A DNA stretch of 5,727 nucleotides, from positions 1-5,727 of the forward strand of contig CAZAMT010000274.1 in the NCBI GenBank assembly GCA_964486145.1, written 5' to 3'. Made by a program: the position numbers and the translations under genes. This document shows, piece by piece, positions 1 to 5,727 of this stretch (within the stretch, counting starts at the first letter, position 1; the number at the start of each line of letters is the position of its first letter). Under the pieces are notes generated by a model. It was given only the letters and a program-made list of their open reading frames with translations. It had not been told where the DNA came from and searched no databases. Origin of the DNA: CAZAMT01 sp964486145 (GTDB taxonomy: Bacteria; Bacteroidota; Bacteroidia; Bacteroidales; JAAAOM01).

Positions 1-74
1 ACCTGAAATTTGGCACTCATTTCAAGCATGGTAATGTGTGCCTCAGTAATTATCTCAGACATGGTCTGTTTCAT
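1..74 (-). CDS. N-terminal fragment of an unrecognised protein
   Basis: The ATG at 74-72 opens a frame that runs off the left edge without a stop, giving 24 codons that begin MKQTMSEIITEAHITMLEMS. The peptide looks like the soluble, probably helical start of a cytoplasmic protein; it has no signal peptide or hydrophobic segment. A second in-frame ATG at 62-60 (MSEIITEA) is an equally possible start. No good Shine-Dalgarno precedes either; the nearest purine run, AAAGAA, is only a few bases before the first ATG. The frame is open upstream to a stop at 179-177 but has no other usable start codon. The gene lies downstream of the fur terminator, so it is probably a separate transcription unit. 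The fragment is too short to assign to a family. It does not resemble the start of adenylosuccinate synthetase, a common neighbour of fur in this phylum. A plus-strand frame (28-138) overlaps it and looks less protein-like. Confidence 0.4.
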   Translation of the reverse strand, partial: MKQTMSEIITEAHITMLEMSAKFQ

Positions 75-110
75 GTTCTTTATTTTTGAATTTCTATTTG
101 AATGGCACCC

Positions 111-158
111 AGACCGGGATGCTGGAAACCCTTGTTGAAGAGGTGAAAAAACCGGTCT
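111..158. repeat. Nested inverted repeat in the leader of the left-edge gene
   Basis: A perfect 7-bp inverted repeat, AGACCGG at 111-117 and CCGGTCT at 152-158, encloses a smaller hairpin: ACCCTT at 128-133, loop GTTG, and AAGAGGT at 138-144, with one bulged A. An alternative hairpin uses ACCGG at 151-155 with CCGGT at 164-168, so the 151-158 arm has two possible partners. The stretch is richer in GC than the surrounding intergenic DNA and lies 36 bp upstream of the minus-strand start at 74. It could be a structured 5' leader with alternative pairing, or a chance fold. No known riboswitch or RNA family was recognised. Confidence 0.35.
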
Positions 159-180
159 AAATTCCGGTGTGAAAAGTTAC

Positions 181-218
181 AAAAAAAAAACAATTATCTG
201 ACCGGATAATTGTTTTTT
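181..218 (-). terminator. Intrinsic terminator of the fur transcript, probably bidirectional
   Basis: Perfect 8-bp arms CAATTATC (191-198) and GATAATTG (205-212) enclose a 6-base loop. The left arm is preceded by ten A (181-190) and the right arm is followed by six T (213-218). Read on the minus strand, the hairpin is followed by ten U, a classic intrinsic terminator 46 nt after the fur stop codon. Six flanking A-T pairs can extend the stem to 14 bp. The T-tract on the plus strand means it could also stop transcription from the left, although no plus-strand gene was found there. Confidence 0.88.
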
Positions 219-257
219 AAGTTCACAATTTTTTAACATTCCTGCTCAATACGGTGC

Positions 258-713
258 TTAGAAATTGTTTTCTTTTGTTTTTTTCTTCACCCCGTAAATG
301 TAGAGCGAATGATGTGATACTTCAAAATTGTTTAATTCTGAAGCTGTTCTGATGATTTCTTCCATTCTTGGATCACAAAATTCAATAACCTGCCCGGATT
401 CAATGTCTATAAGATGGTCATGTTGCATGCATTGATATGCCTTTTCAAACTGGGCAATGTTTTTGCCAAACTGATGTTTGATTACAAGGTTGCAATCAAG
501 CAGCAACTCGATGGTATTGTAAAGAGTTGCCCTGCTGACCCGGTAATTTTTATTTTTCATGAAAATGTACAGCGATTCAATATCGAAATGCCCTTCCCGT
601 GAATAAATTTCATCTAAAATAGCATACCTTTCCGGCGTCTTTCGGTGGCCCTTCTTCTCAAGGTATTCGGTGAATATTTTTTTGACCGTATCTTTTGTTT
701 CTTCGTTAAACAT
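258..713 (-). CDS. fur: Fur-family metal-responsive regulator lacking structural zinc cysteines
   Basis: This 151-residue protein has normal Fur length. Fur-family proteins are cytoplasmic dimeric repressors that bind 7-1-7 palindromes when loaded with metal. Seen here: an N-terminal winged-helix domain with a typical RKTPERYAILDEIY opening (about 24-37), GHFDIESLY (41-49) and the recognition helix VSRATLYNTIELLL (59-72). The dimerisation domain keeps likely sensor ligands by alignment to E. coli Fur: H42, E90, H98 and H100 in the QHDHLI motif, plus D99, E118 or E119, and H135 in SHHSLYIYG. The E. coli H87 equivalent is Q97. Both CxxC pairs of the structural zinc site are missing: LICxxCG is replaced by LIDIESG (D103, S106), and the tail ends KKKTKENNF with no cysteine. 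Three cysteines lie elsewhere (C74, C95, C113), two close to the sensor histidines. A palindrome overlaps the start codon and a terminator follows. Rel lies 79 bp upstream on the same strand. Membership in Fur/PerR/Zur is certain; the sensed ligand (iron, zinc, manganese, peroxide or haem) is not. Confidence 0.93.
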   Translation of the reverse strand: MFNEETKDTVKKIFTEYLEKKGHRKTPERYAILDEIYSREGHFDIESLYIFMKNKNYRVSRATLYNTIELLLDCNLVIKHQFGKNIAQFEKAYQCMQHDHLIDIESGQVIEFCDPRMEEIIRTASELNNFEVSHHSLYIYGVKKKTKENNF

Positions 714-729
714 AAATTAGACTAATTTA
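713..729 (-). promoter_or_regulatory. Perfect 17-bp palindrome, candidate Fur autoregulatory operator
   Basis: TAAATTAG (713-720), a single A (721) and CTAATTTA (722-729) form a perfect inverted repeat. Its central 15 bases (714-728) have the 7-1-7 geometry of Fur and PerR boxes. It directly abuts the fur gene and shares the first base of its start codon, occupying the place of a ribosome binding site, which is otherwise absent. A weak -7-like element, TATATTTT on the minus strand (747-740), lies just upstream; a transcript from it would start near 733-735 and put the palindrome right after the start site. The palindrome is observed; autoregulation is inferred from geometry and position. Confidence 0.55.
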
Positions 730-792
730 AAATAGTGCTAAAATATAATAATTTTAATAAAAATTAAAACATAAATTAAAATAAATTTTGAA

Positions 793-3036
793 TTATTCTT
801 CAACGGTTTCGACACGACTTACCGAATCCACGCCCTTTATTTGCATGAGATTCATAATGAGATTGTTCAGGTCTTTGGTGTCATGAACATATAAATCGAT
901 GTATCCGTCGAATATGCCATCGTGGCTGGCAAGGTTGATGGTGCGGATGTTAACATTGAGTTCTTTAGAGATAATTGTGGTTATATTGTTATAAACCCCA
1001 AATTTATCGAATCCGTTTATTTTGATACGGACTAAAAACGAATACAATTTATGGATGGTCCATTTTGCAGGCACAGTATATTCAGCGCGGCTTGACATGA
1101 GCCTTACGGCATTCGGGCAGCGTACCTTGTGGATAATTATAGAGCCTTCAGGACTTTTGTAACCCACTACATCGTCGCCCGGAATAGGATTACAACATTT
1201 TCCGATTTGATAGGAGTAATCTGATTTGTTTATATCCTCTTCAATTACAATTGGTGAATTTTCCTTTGGGATCTCAACATTGTATTTTCCTTCTAACTTG
1301 TCAGATTTTTTCTTGTGTATTGATCGCGAGAATTGCAGTTCCCAATAGCGTATCCATTTGTTTTTCGTGTTCTTTTTGAGGATTTTTTTCAGGTTTTCTA
1401 AGGTGATGATACCGCTACCTATTTTACTGTAAAGCTCATCTTTGGTTGAAACATCATACCCGGGTAATAGTTTTTTAAAAATTCTTGAACTGGGTTTAAG
1501 TTTTAATTCTGCCAGCTTGTCTTCCAGTATTTGTTTCCCCTTGCCGATGCGATCCTTTGTTTCGGCTTTTAGCGCACTTTTAATGGCAGTTTTAGCTTTT
1601 ACAGTTTTGATGATGTCCAGCCATTCTTTTTTTGGTTTACTTTGATCGGATGTAATAATTTCAACTTGATCCCCGCTTTTGATGGTATGCATTAGGGGAA
1701 CCAGTTTGTGATTGACTTTTGCTCCAATGGCTTTATTACCTATCTGGGTGTGAATTTCATATGCAAAATCAAGGGCAGTAGAATCTTTCGGCATGGTTTT
1801 GATATGCCCCTTGGGGGTAAACACGAAAATCTCTGAGGCAAACAAATTAAGCTTGAAATCATCCAGGAATTCCAGGGCATCGCTCATGGGGCTTTCCAAC
1901 ATTTCACGAATTCTTTTCAACCATTTGTCGAGTTCACTTTCCTGGGTGCCGGCATTTTTATATTTCCAGTGAGCGGCAAACCCGCGTTCAGCAATTTCAT
2001 CCATCCGTTTCGACCTGATTTGCACTTCAACCCAGTTGCCTTCAGGCCCCATCACGGTGGTATGAAGCGCTTCATATCCATTTGCTTTTGGCGTACTTAC
2101 CCAGTCACGAATGCGGTCGGGTTTGGGCATGTAAATGTCAGTTACAATGGAGTAAATATTCCAGCACTGTGTTTTTTCCGGAATATCAGGTAATGGTTCA
2201 AATACAACGCGGATTGCCAGCAAATCGTATACTTCTTCAAACGGTACATCCTTGGCCTGCATTTTATTCCAGATAGAATACACTGACTTTGGCCTTCCGC
2301 TGATATCAAACTCAATGTTACTGGTTATTAACCGCTCGATGATGGGCATTGAAAACTTATTAATGAATGTTTGCCTGCGTTTTTCCGTACCCCTGAGTTT
2401 TCTTGATATTTCTTCGTAAACCTTTGGATGTCTGAATTTAAGACTTAAATCCTCAAGTTCCGTTTTAATTGCGTACAGACCCAGCCGATGAGCCATTGGA
2501 GCGTAAAGGTAAATGGTTTCACCTGCTATCTTCATCCTCTTTTTATAAGGAAGAGAACCCAATGTTCGCATGTTATGGAGCCTGTCAGCCAGTTTAATAA
2601 GGATAACCCTGACATCATCGGATAATGTCAACAATATTTTTCTGAAGTTTTCTGCCTGGAGCGTGGAGTTTTGGTCAAAAACACCGGATATTTTCGTTAA
2701 TCCCTCAATGATGGATGCAATCTTTTTTCCGAAAAGACTTTCAATGTCCTCAACACTATAGTCTGTGTCTTCAACAACATCATGCAAAAGGGCGCAGGAA
2801 ACTGATTTTGCACCAAGACCAATTTCATGAGTAACAATCTTTGCAACGGCTATCGGGTGCAAAATATAGGGCTCACCTGATTTTCGTCGTGCACCTTTGT
2901 GCGCATCTACAGCTACCCGAAAAGCTTTTTCAATAAGCTCGCGATCTTCCGGCTTATCACAGCGGTTGCAATGCCGGAGGAGATCCTCAAATCTCTCTTC
3001 TACTAAATCCGTCTCTGTCTTAAACTGTAATGCCAT
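793..3036 (-). CDS. rel: Bifunctional (p)ppGpp synthetase/hydrolase, Rel/SpoT family
   Basis: At 747 residues this is a complete long RSH enzyme. It makes (p)ppGpp from ATP and GTP or GDP during starvation and hydrolyses it otherwise. The HD hydrolase domain (about 35-190) is intact: RKSGEPYILHP with H60, LLHDVVED with H85, D86, E89 and D90, and KLADRLHN with D151 and N155. The synthetase domain (about 240-360) has SGRPKSVYSIWNKM (R248), DLLAIRV (D271), PKANGYEALHT (Y321) and VEVQIR (E337). The loop motif is RIRD (308-311), close to the RxKD form of bifunctional enzymes and unlike the ExDD of RelA. The C-terminal half holds a TGS domain (about 400-463), a helical region, a zinc-finger-like module with C614, C615, H636 and C640, and an ACT domain (about 663-742). 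This suggests control by ribosome and tRNA. The ATG at 3036 is preceded by only a weak purine stretch, and a good -7 element lies 37 bp upstream. The downstream neighbour is fur. Both activities should be functional. Confidence 0.97.
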   Translation of the reverse strand: MALQFKTETDLVEERFEDLLRHCNRCDKPEDRELIEKAFRVAVDAHKGARRKSGEPYILHPIAVAKIVTHEIGLGAKSVSCALLHDVVEDTDYSVEDIESLFGKKIASIIEGLTKISGVFDQNSTLQAENFRKILLTLSDDVRVILIKLADRLHNMRTLGSLPYKKRMKIAGETIYLYAPMAHRLGLYAIKTELEDLSLKFRHPKVYEEISRKLRGTEKRRQTFINKFSMPIIERLITSNIEFDISGRPKSVYSIWNKMQAKDVPFEEVYDLLAIRVVFEPLPDIPEKTQCWNIYSIVTDIYMPKPDRIRDWVSTPKANGYEALHTTVMGPEGNWVEVQIRSKRMDEIAERGFAAHWKYKNAGTQESELDKWLKRIREMLESPMSDALEFLDDFKLNLFASEIFVFTPKGHIKTMPKDSTALDFAYEIHTQIGNKAIGAKVNHKLVPLMHTIKSGDQVEIITSDQSKPKKEWLDIIKTVKAKTAIKSALKAETKDRIGKGKQILEDKLAELKLKPSSRIFKKLLPGYDVSTKDELYSKIGSGIITLENLKKILKKNTKNKWIRYWELQFSRSIHKKKSDKLEGKYNVEIPKENSPIVIEEDINKSDYSYQIGKCCNPIPGDDVVGYKSPEGSIIIHKVRCPNAVRLMSSRAEYTVPAKWTIHKLYSFLVRIKINGFDKFGVYNNITTIISKELNVNIRTINLASHDGIFDGYIDLYVHDTKDLNNLIMNLMQIKGVDSVSRVETVEE

Positions 3037-3072
3037 ATATTATCCAGAAAAATGGTTCTTTTTTAATACGAA

Positions 3073-3080
3073 CAAAATTA
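3073..3080 (-). promoter_or_regulatory. Bacteroidota-type -7 promoter element for rel
   Basis: The minus strand reads TAATTTTG at 3080-3073, a perfect match to the TAnnTTTG element of the primary sigma factor in this phylum. Transcription would start near 3066-3068, leaving a leader of roughly 30 nt before the rel start codon at 3036. No convincing TTG -33 element was found at the expected distance upstream, which lowers confidence. It lies in the 82-bp gap after the secreted-protein gene, where no terminator is visible, so some read-through is also possible. Confidence 0.5.
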
Positions 3081-3118
3081 ATGAAATTTCTGTTGGATGG
3101 TTCAGTAAATCAGTAAAA

Positions 3119-4588
3119 TTATGGGTACAGAACTGCTATTGATCCTTTTTGAATATGTTTTTTTCCATCTAAGGTAGTAAATTCAACCTGGAAATTATAA
3201 ACACCTTCCATGACAGGTTTCCCATTTCCATTCGTACCATTCCATTGGTCATTCACATTACCTGACTGGAAAACGGGCATACCCCATCGATCAAATACAA
3301 TTATCTGATATGATTCCGGGACAAAAGACAGGTTTATTGGCCTGAAATAATCATTTTTCCCATCTCCGTTCGGTGTAAATGCGGTTGGAAATTCAATTTT
3401 TATATCCATAACAATATCAATAGCATTGGAATTGCTTTCTCCATTTATTCCGTGCGGATTTACGCCCTCAATGGCCCGTACAAAATATCTGATGGTTCCT
3501 GTTGGGTCATCAATGTCAAAATTATCTGTATTATCAATAAATGAGGTGGTTTGGGTTTCGCCAATTTTTACCGGCCCGTTTCCTAAATCCCGATATACCT
3601 CATAAAATTCAACACTACCCTGAAAAACTGCATAAGCAGTCCACGATAAACTCACCACATTGTCGTCCCTCGATCCATCAAGCACAATGTTCGTTGCTCT
3701 GTTTGATGTTGCTGTAATTTCCTTACAACTATTTATTGCAAGCAATACATACTCCTGTTGCCTTAAAACATCCACATCGGGGTCGGTGAATGAAAGTGTT
3801 TGTTGCCCACCACTGTAAGTAAATAAGGTGTCTTTAATTCCTGAATCCAGGTTTGTACGCACAAGTTTGAACTGGTAGCTTTCATCTGTATCTGGAACAG
3901 AAAATGACAATTCAATAGTGTTGCTGGCAGTAACGGTGGCATAGTCTGCATTAATAAAACCGGGTGGTTCAGGGTAATTTGTATTTACATCTGTTCGATT
4001 GGATGCAGTTGTTTTTCCTTCCGTTGTTTGTCCCAGAATGTAATACCTGTAGTTTTCATTATACAAAATATCATCATGTATGTAAAAGGTATCAGAGGTA
4101 GCTCCGATTTCTGTTGAATTAGCATAAATTCGGTAATGAAGGTCGTTATTTCCCCAACCGAGATATTTGCTCCAGGAAATGATGTTACGGTTTTGGCAGG
4201 AATCAAATGCCGCTTGAGCAAACATTGTTGCGTGTTGCTCTGACTGAGGGCTGGTTTTTAACTCATCACCATCAATTCTGAAAGCATCCACAGAATAGAA
4301 AATGGAAGAATCATTGGCTTGTCCTGAAAGATCGATGTAAGAAAAGGTATTTGCGCTAAAAATGGTATCCACCGAAGGACCCGGACTGGGATATTCGTTC
4401 GGATCGTTTCTGTGAATAATAAATCCATCAATATCTGCCCCCGATGGATAAGACCATTCAATACCAACATGTCCGGCAGTATTTAAAACGGTTATCCTTT
4501 CAATTACCGGTGGTTCAATATATTCCTGTGAATGACCGGGCCCGAAAACCATTGCAATGTATATCCCTATGAATAAAATTCTTAGCAT
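3119..4588 (-). CDS. Secreted Fn3-like protein with type B T9SS sorting domain
   Basis: This 489-residue protein starts with a Sec-type signal peptide (MLRILFIGIYIAMVFGPGHS, likely cleaved near residue 20). Then follow about four beta-sandwich modules resembling fibronectin type III, roughly 26-122, 123-205, 206-305 and 306-393. Each repeats a pattern of I-x-W/F-S strand starts, a central YxIY, FxIHR or YEVYRD strand, and a closing YxVxA/YxIL strand. The C-terminus (about 396-489) is a clear gliding motility-associated/CHU_C domain: FPTAFTPNGDGKNDYFRP, IIVFDRWGMPVFQS, DQWNGTNGNGKP, GVYNFQVEF and a final KGSIAVLYP. In this family the type B domain directs export across the outer membrane by the type IX system, so the product is expected on the surface or released. 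An AAAGAG stretch precedes the ATG. It starts 28 bp after the oxidoreductase gene and is probably co-transcribed with it. No catalytic domain is visible; adhesion or matrix binding is a guess only. Confidence 0.9.
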   Translation of the reverse strand: MLRILFIGIYIAMVFGPGHSQEYIEPPVIERITVLNTAGHVGIEWSYPSGADIDGFIIHRNDPNEYPSPGPSVDTIFSANTFSYIDLSGQANDSSIFYSVDAFRIDGDELKTSPQSEQHATMFAQAAFDSCQNRNIISWSKYLGWGNNDLHYRIYANSTEIGATSDTFYIHDDILYNENYRYYILGQTTEGKTTASNRTDVNTNYPEPPGFINADYATVTASNTIELSFSVPDTDESYQFKLVRTNLDSGIKDTLFTYSGGQQTLSFTDPDVDVLRQQEYVLLAINSCKEITATSNRATNIVLDGSRDDNVVSLSWTAYAVFQGSVEFYEVYRDLGNGPVKIGETQTTSFIDNTDNFDIDDPTGTIRYFVRAIEGVNPHGINGESNSNAIDIVMDIKIEFPTAFTPNGDGKNDYFRPINLSFVPESYQIIVFDRWGMPVFQSGNVNDQWNGTNGNGKPVMEGVYNFQVEFTTLDGKKHIQKGSIAVLYP

Positions 4589-4616
4589 AAAAGCTCTTTA
4601 CAATAATATTAACAAC

Positions 4617-5576
4617 CTAAAATTCATACTTATTGTTGTGGAGAATGTCTTTTTTTGCTTCACCAAATTCCACGATTATTTCTTCAATGATTGTTTTTGC
4701 CGGTTGAATTTCTTTGAGCAGGGCAGAAGCCTGTCCGATTTCCAGTTCACCATCCGATAGATTCCCTTCAAACATTCCCAGTTTAGAACGATTTTCACCC
4801 AGCATTTTTAAAAGTTTAGCGGTTGAAGCACCATCTGCTTCAGCTTTTGCGATGTTTTTGCAGAAATCATTTTTCATCATTCTTACCGGGATGAGTTTTT
4901 TCAAACTCAACTGAGTGCTTCCTTCTACTGATTGAAGAATTTCCTTTTTAAAATCAATATGCGCGGAGGATTCTTCGGATACCACAAATCTACTGCCAAT
5001 TTGCACTCCATCTGCACCCAGTAACATGGTTGCAAGCATGGTTTTCCCTGAGTAAATTCCACCTGCAGCAATCAGCGGAATGTCAACGATCTCATGGATG
5101 AGAGGTATAAGGGTTAAAGTGGTTGTTTCTTCCCTGCCGTTGTGGCCACCCGCCTCGAATCCCTCGGCCACCACTGCATCAACTCCGGCTTCCCGGGCCT
5201 TTAATGCAAATTTTGTGTTAGCAACAACATGTACAACTTTACATCCATTGGATTTCAGGATATTGGTCCATGTTTCTGGATTTCCCGCTGATGTGAAAAT
5301 AATACTGACACCTTCATTTAGCACGGTATGGATCAACTTATCAACCTGTTTTTTAATGAGTGGAATGTTAACACCAAATGGTTTGTCTGTATTGTCTTTA
5401 GCTTTTTGAATATGAATTCTTAAAGTTTCAGGATCCATAGAACCTGCACCAATCAGACCCAGGCCACCGGCATTGCTCACAGCAGATGCAAGTTCCCATC
5501 CACTGCACCAAACCATTCCGGCCTGTACAATGGGATACGTAATGTTAAAAAGTTCTGTAATTCTGTTTTTTTTCAT
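4617..5576 (-). CDS. Nitronate monooxygenase/FabK-like FMN oxidoreductase
   Basis: This 319-residue protein belongs to the TIM-barrel family of nitronate monooxygenases (former 2-nitropropane dioxygenases) and FabK enoyl-ACP reductases, and has about the usual length. The first barrel strands carry YPIVQAGM (14-21) and SNAGGLGLIGAG (34-45), followed by KPFGVNI (65-71). The motif AEGFEAGGHNG (137-147) contains H145, which corresponds to the catalytic histidine of these enzymes. AAGGI (170-174) and GADGVQIGSRF (187-197) form the FMN phosphate-binding region. The C-terminal GQASALLKEIQPAKTIIEEI (281-300) is also a family hallmark. The enzyme is cytoplasmic, with no signal peptide. It either oxidises toxic alkyl nitronates or reduces enoyl-ACP in fatty acid synthesis; no fab or acpP gene is adjacent to favour FabK. 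No Shine-Dalgarno is evident before the ATG at 5576. An ATG at 5584 is out of frame and was not used. Only 43 bp separate the gene from a possible insertion sequence end. Confidence 0.9.
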   Translation of the reverse strand: MKKNRITELFNITYPIVQAGMVWCSGWELASAVSNAGGLGLIGAGSMDPETLRIHIQKAKDNTDKPFGVNIPLIKKQVDKLIHTVLNEGVSIIFTSAGNPETWTNILKSNGCKVVHVVANTKFALKAREAGVDAVVAEGFEAGGHNGREETTTLTLIPLIHEIVDIPLIAAGGIYSGKTMLATMLLGADGVQIGSRFVVSEESSAHIDFKKEILQSVEGSTQLSLKKLIPVRMMKNDFCKNIAKAEADGASTAKLLKMLGENRSKLGMFEGNLSDGELEIGQASALLKEIQPAKTIIEEIIVEFGEAKKDILHNNKYEF

Positions 5577-5619
5577 AAACCATGGTAATTTATTGTAAAA
5601 ATATGAAATTGTAAATTGG

Positions 5620-5727
5620 TGTCCGTAAAAAATTGGACGGGTTTATTTTATGCTCAAGCCGCAATGGCTTTTACTTTTTTTATTCACTACGTTTCCCGCA
5701 AAAGCGGGACAGGCTATGAGATCGCTT
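5620..5727. mobile_element. Possible IS3-like element end, incomplete at the window edge
   Basis: The plus strand at 5620-5638 reads TGTCCGTAAAAAATTGGAC. This resembles the termini of many IS3-family elements, which start with TG and carry an A-rich stretch followed by TTGGAC. GTCC (5621-5624) and GGAC (5635-5638) can also pair. If it is a terminus, the element continues rightwards out of the window. The rest of the stretch gives no recognisable transposase. A minus-strand frame is open from the edge to a stop at 5645-5643 and ends KSKSHCGLSIK. A plus-strand frame from the ATG at 5650 is open to the edge and has a signal-peptide-like hydrophobic run. Neither can be judged at this length. The second inverted repeat and target duplication lie outside, so this call is tentative. 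Confidence 0.3.
5694..5709. repeat. Short GC-rich hairpin (TCCCGC-AAAA-GCGGGA)
   Basis: Perfect 6-bp arms TCCCGC (5694-5699) and GCGGGA (5704-5709) enclose an AAAA loop in otherwise AT-rich DNA. It has no T-tract directly after it on either strand, so it is a poor terminator. Such short GC palindromes are often dispersed intergenic repeats or parts of insertion sequences; here it sits inside the possible element end. Confidence 0.5.

Noticed and set aside
28..138. Plus-strand frame of 36 codons (MVMCASVIISDMV...)
   Set aside because: It overlaps the minus-strand gene start at 74, has an odd composition rich in M, F and C, has no ribosome binding site, and ends in the inverted-repeat region.
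119..160. Plus-strand micro-frame MLETLVEEVKKPV followed by a stop and then the 181-218 hairpin
   Set aside because: The codons look protein-like, but it has only 13 residues, no ribosome binding site and no visible promoter, and it coincides with the inverted repeat. Probably chance.
414..602. Plus-strand open frame inside fur
   Set aside because: Antisense shadow of the well-supported Fur gene, with no recognisable domain.
740..790. AT-only inverted repeats in the rel-fur gap as a terminator
   Set aside because: The arms contain only A-T pairs and have no stable core. Such repeats are expected by chance in DNA this AT-rich.
1442..2761. Several plus-strand open frames of 63-74 codons inside rel
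   Set aside because: All lie antisense to conserved Rel domains and have no family resemblance or start signals.
2897..3142. Plus-strand frame of 81 codons crossing the start of rel
   Set aside because: Antisense to the Rel N-terminus, low-complexity serine/arginine-rich start, and it runs over the likely rel promoter.
3763..4470. Minus-strand frames overlapping the secreted-protein gene
   Set aside because: Out-of-frame shadows of a gene with a clear signal peptide and sorting domain.
5080..5409. Plus-strand frame of 109 codons inside the oxidoreductase gene
   Set aside because: Antisense to the conserved barrel core; its length reflects the codon bias of the real gene.
1..5727. CRISPR array, tRNA, rRNA or phage genes
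   Set aside because: No regularly spaced repeats, no cloverleaf pattern and no phage-like proteins were seen on either strand.

Overview
The window looks like ordinary chromosomal DNA of a Bacteroidota bacterium. The main evidence is a type B C-terminal sorting domain of the type IX secretion system (the CHU_C or 'gliding motility-associated' domain). Supporting evidence is a perfect TAnnTTTG promoter element, the scarcity of clear Shine-Dalgarno sequences, AT-rich intergenic DNA, and a long bifunctional Rel gene directly followed by a fur-family gene. I cannot place it below phylum with confidence; a Bacteroidales or Marinilabiliales-like lineage is a guess.

All confident genes lie on the minus strand, so transcription runs from right to left. 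In that order they are: (1) an FMN-dependent nitronate monooxygenase/FabK-like oxidoreductase (4617-5576); (2) 28 bp later, a secreted protein with about four fibronectin III-like modules and a type B sorting domain (3119-4588); (3) after 82 bp holding a likely promoter, a full-length bifunctional (p)ppGpp synthetase/hydrolase (793-3036); (4) after 79 bp, a Fur-family metalloregulator (258-713). A strong hairpin with T-tracts on both sides (181-218) closes the fur transcript. The left edge holds only the first 24 codons of an unrecognised minus-strand gene (1-74), with a foldable GC-richer stretch in front of it (111-158). The right edge (5620-5727) has no recognisable gene. It starts with a sequence resembling an IS3-type insertion sequence end and contains a CCCGC/GCGGG hairpin. 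No gene-free stretch exceeds 300 bp.

The first two genes are probably one transcription unit without obvious functional connection. Rel and Fur together link the stringent response with metal or redox sensing, and the two may be partly co-transcribed.

I found no new multi-gene system. The points most worth checking are: a Fur protein that has lost all structural-zinc CxxC cysteines while carrying cysteines near its sensor histidines; a perfect 17-bp palindrome with 7-1-7 Fur/PerR-box geometry touching that gene's start codon; the foldable leader at 111-158; and the possible mobile-element end 43 bp upstream of the oxidoreductase gene.
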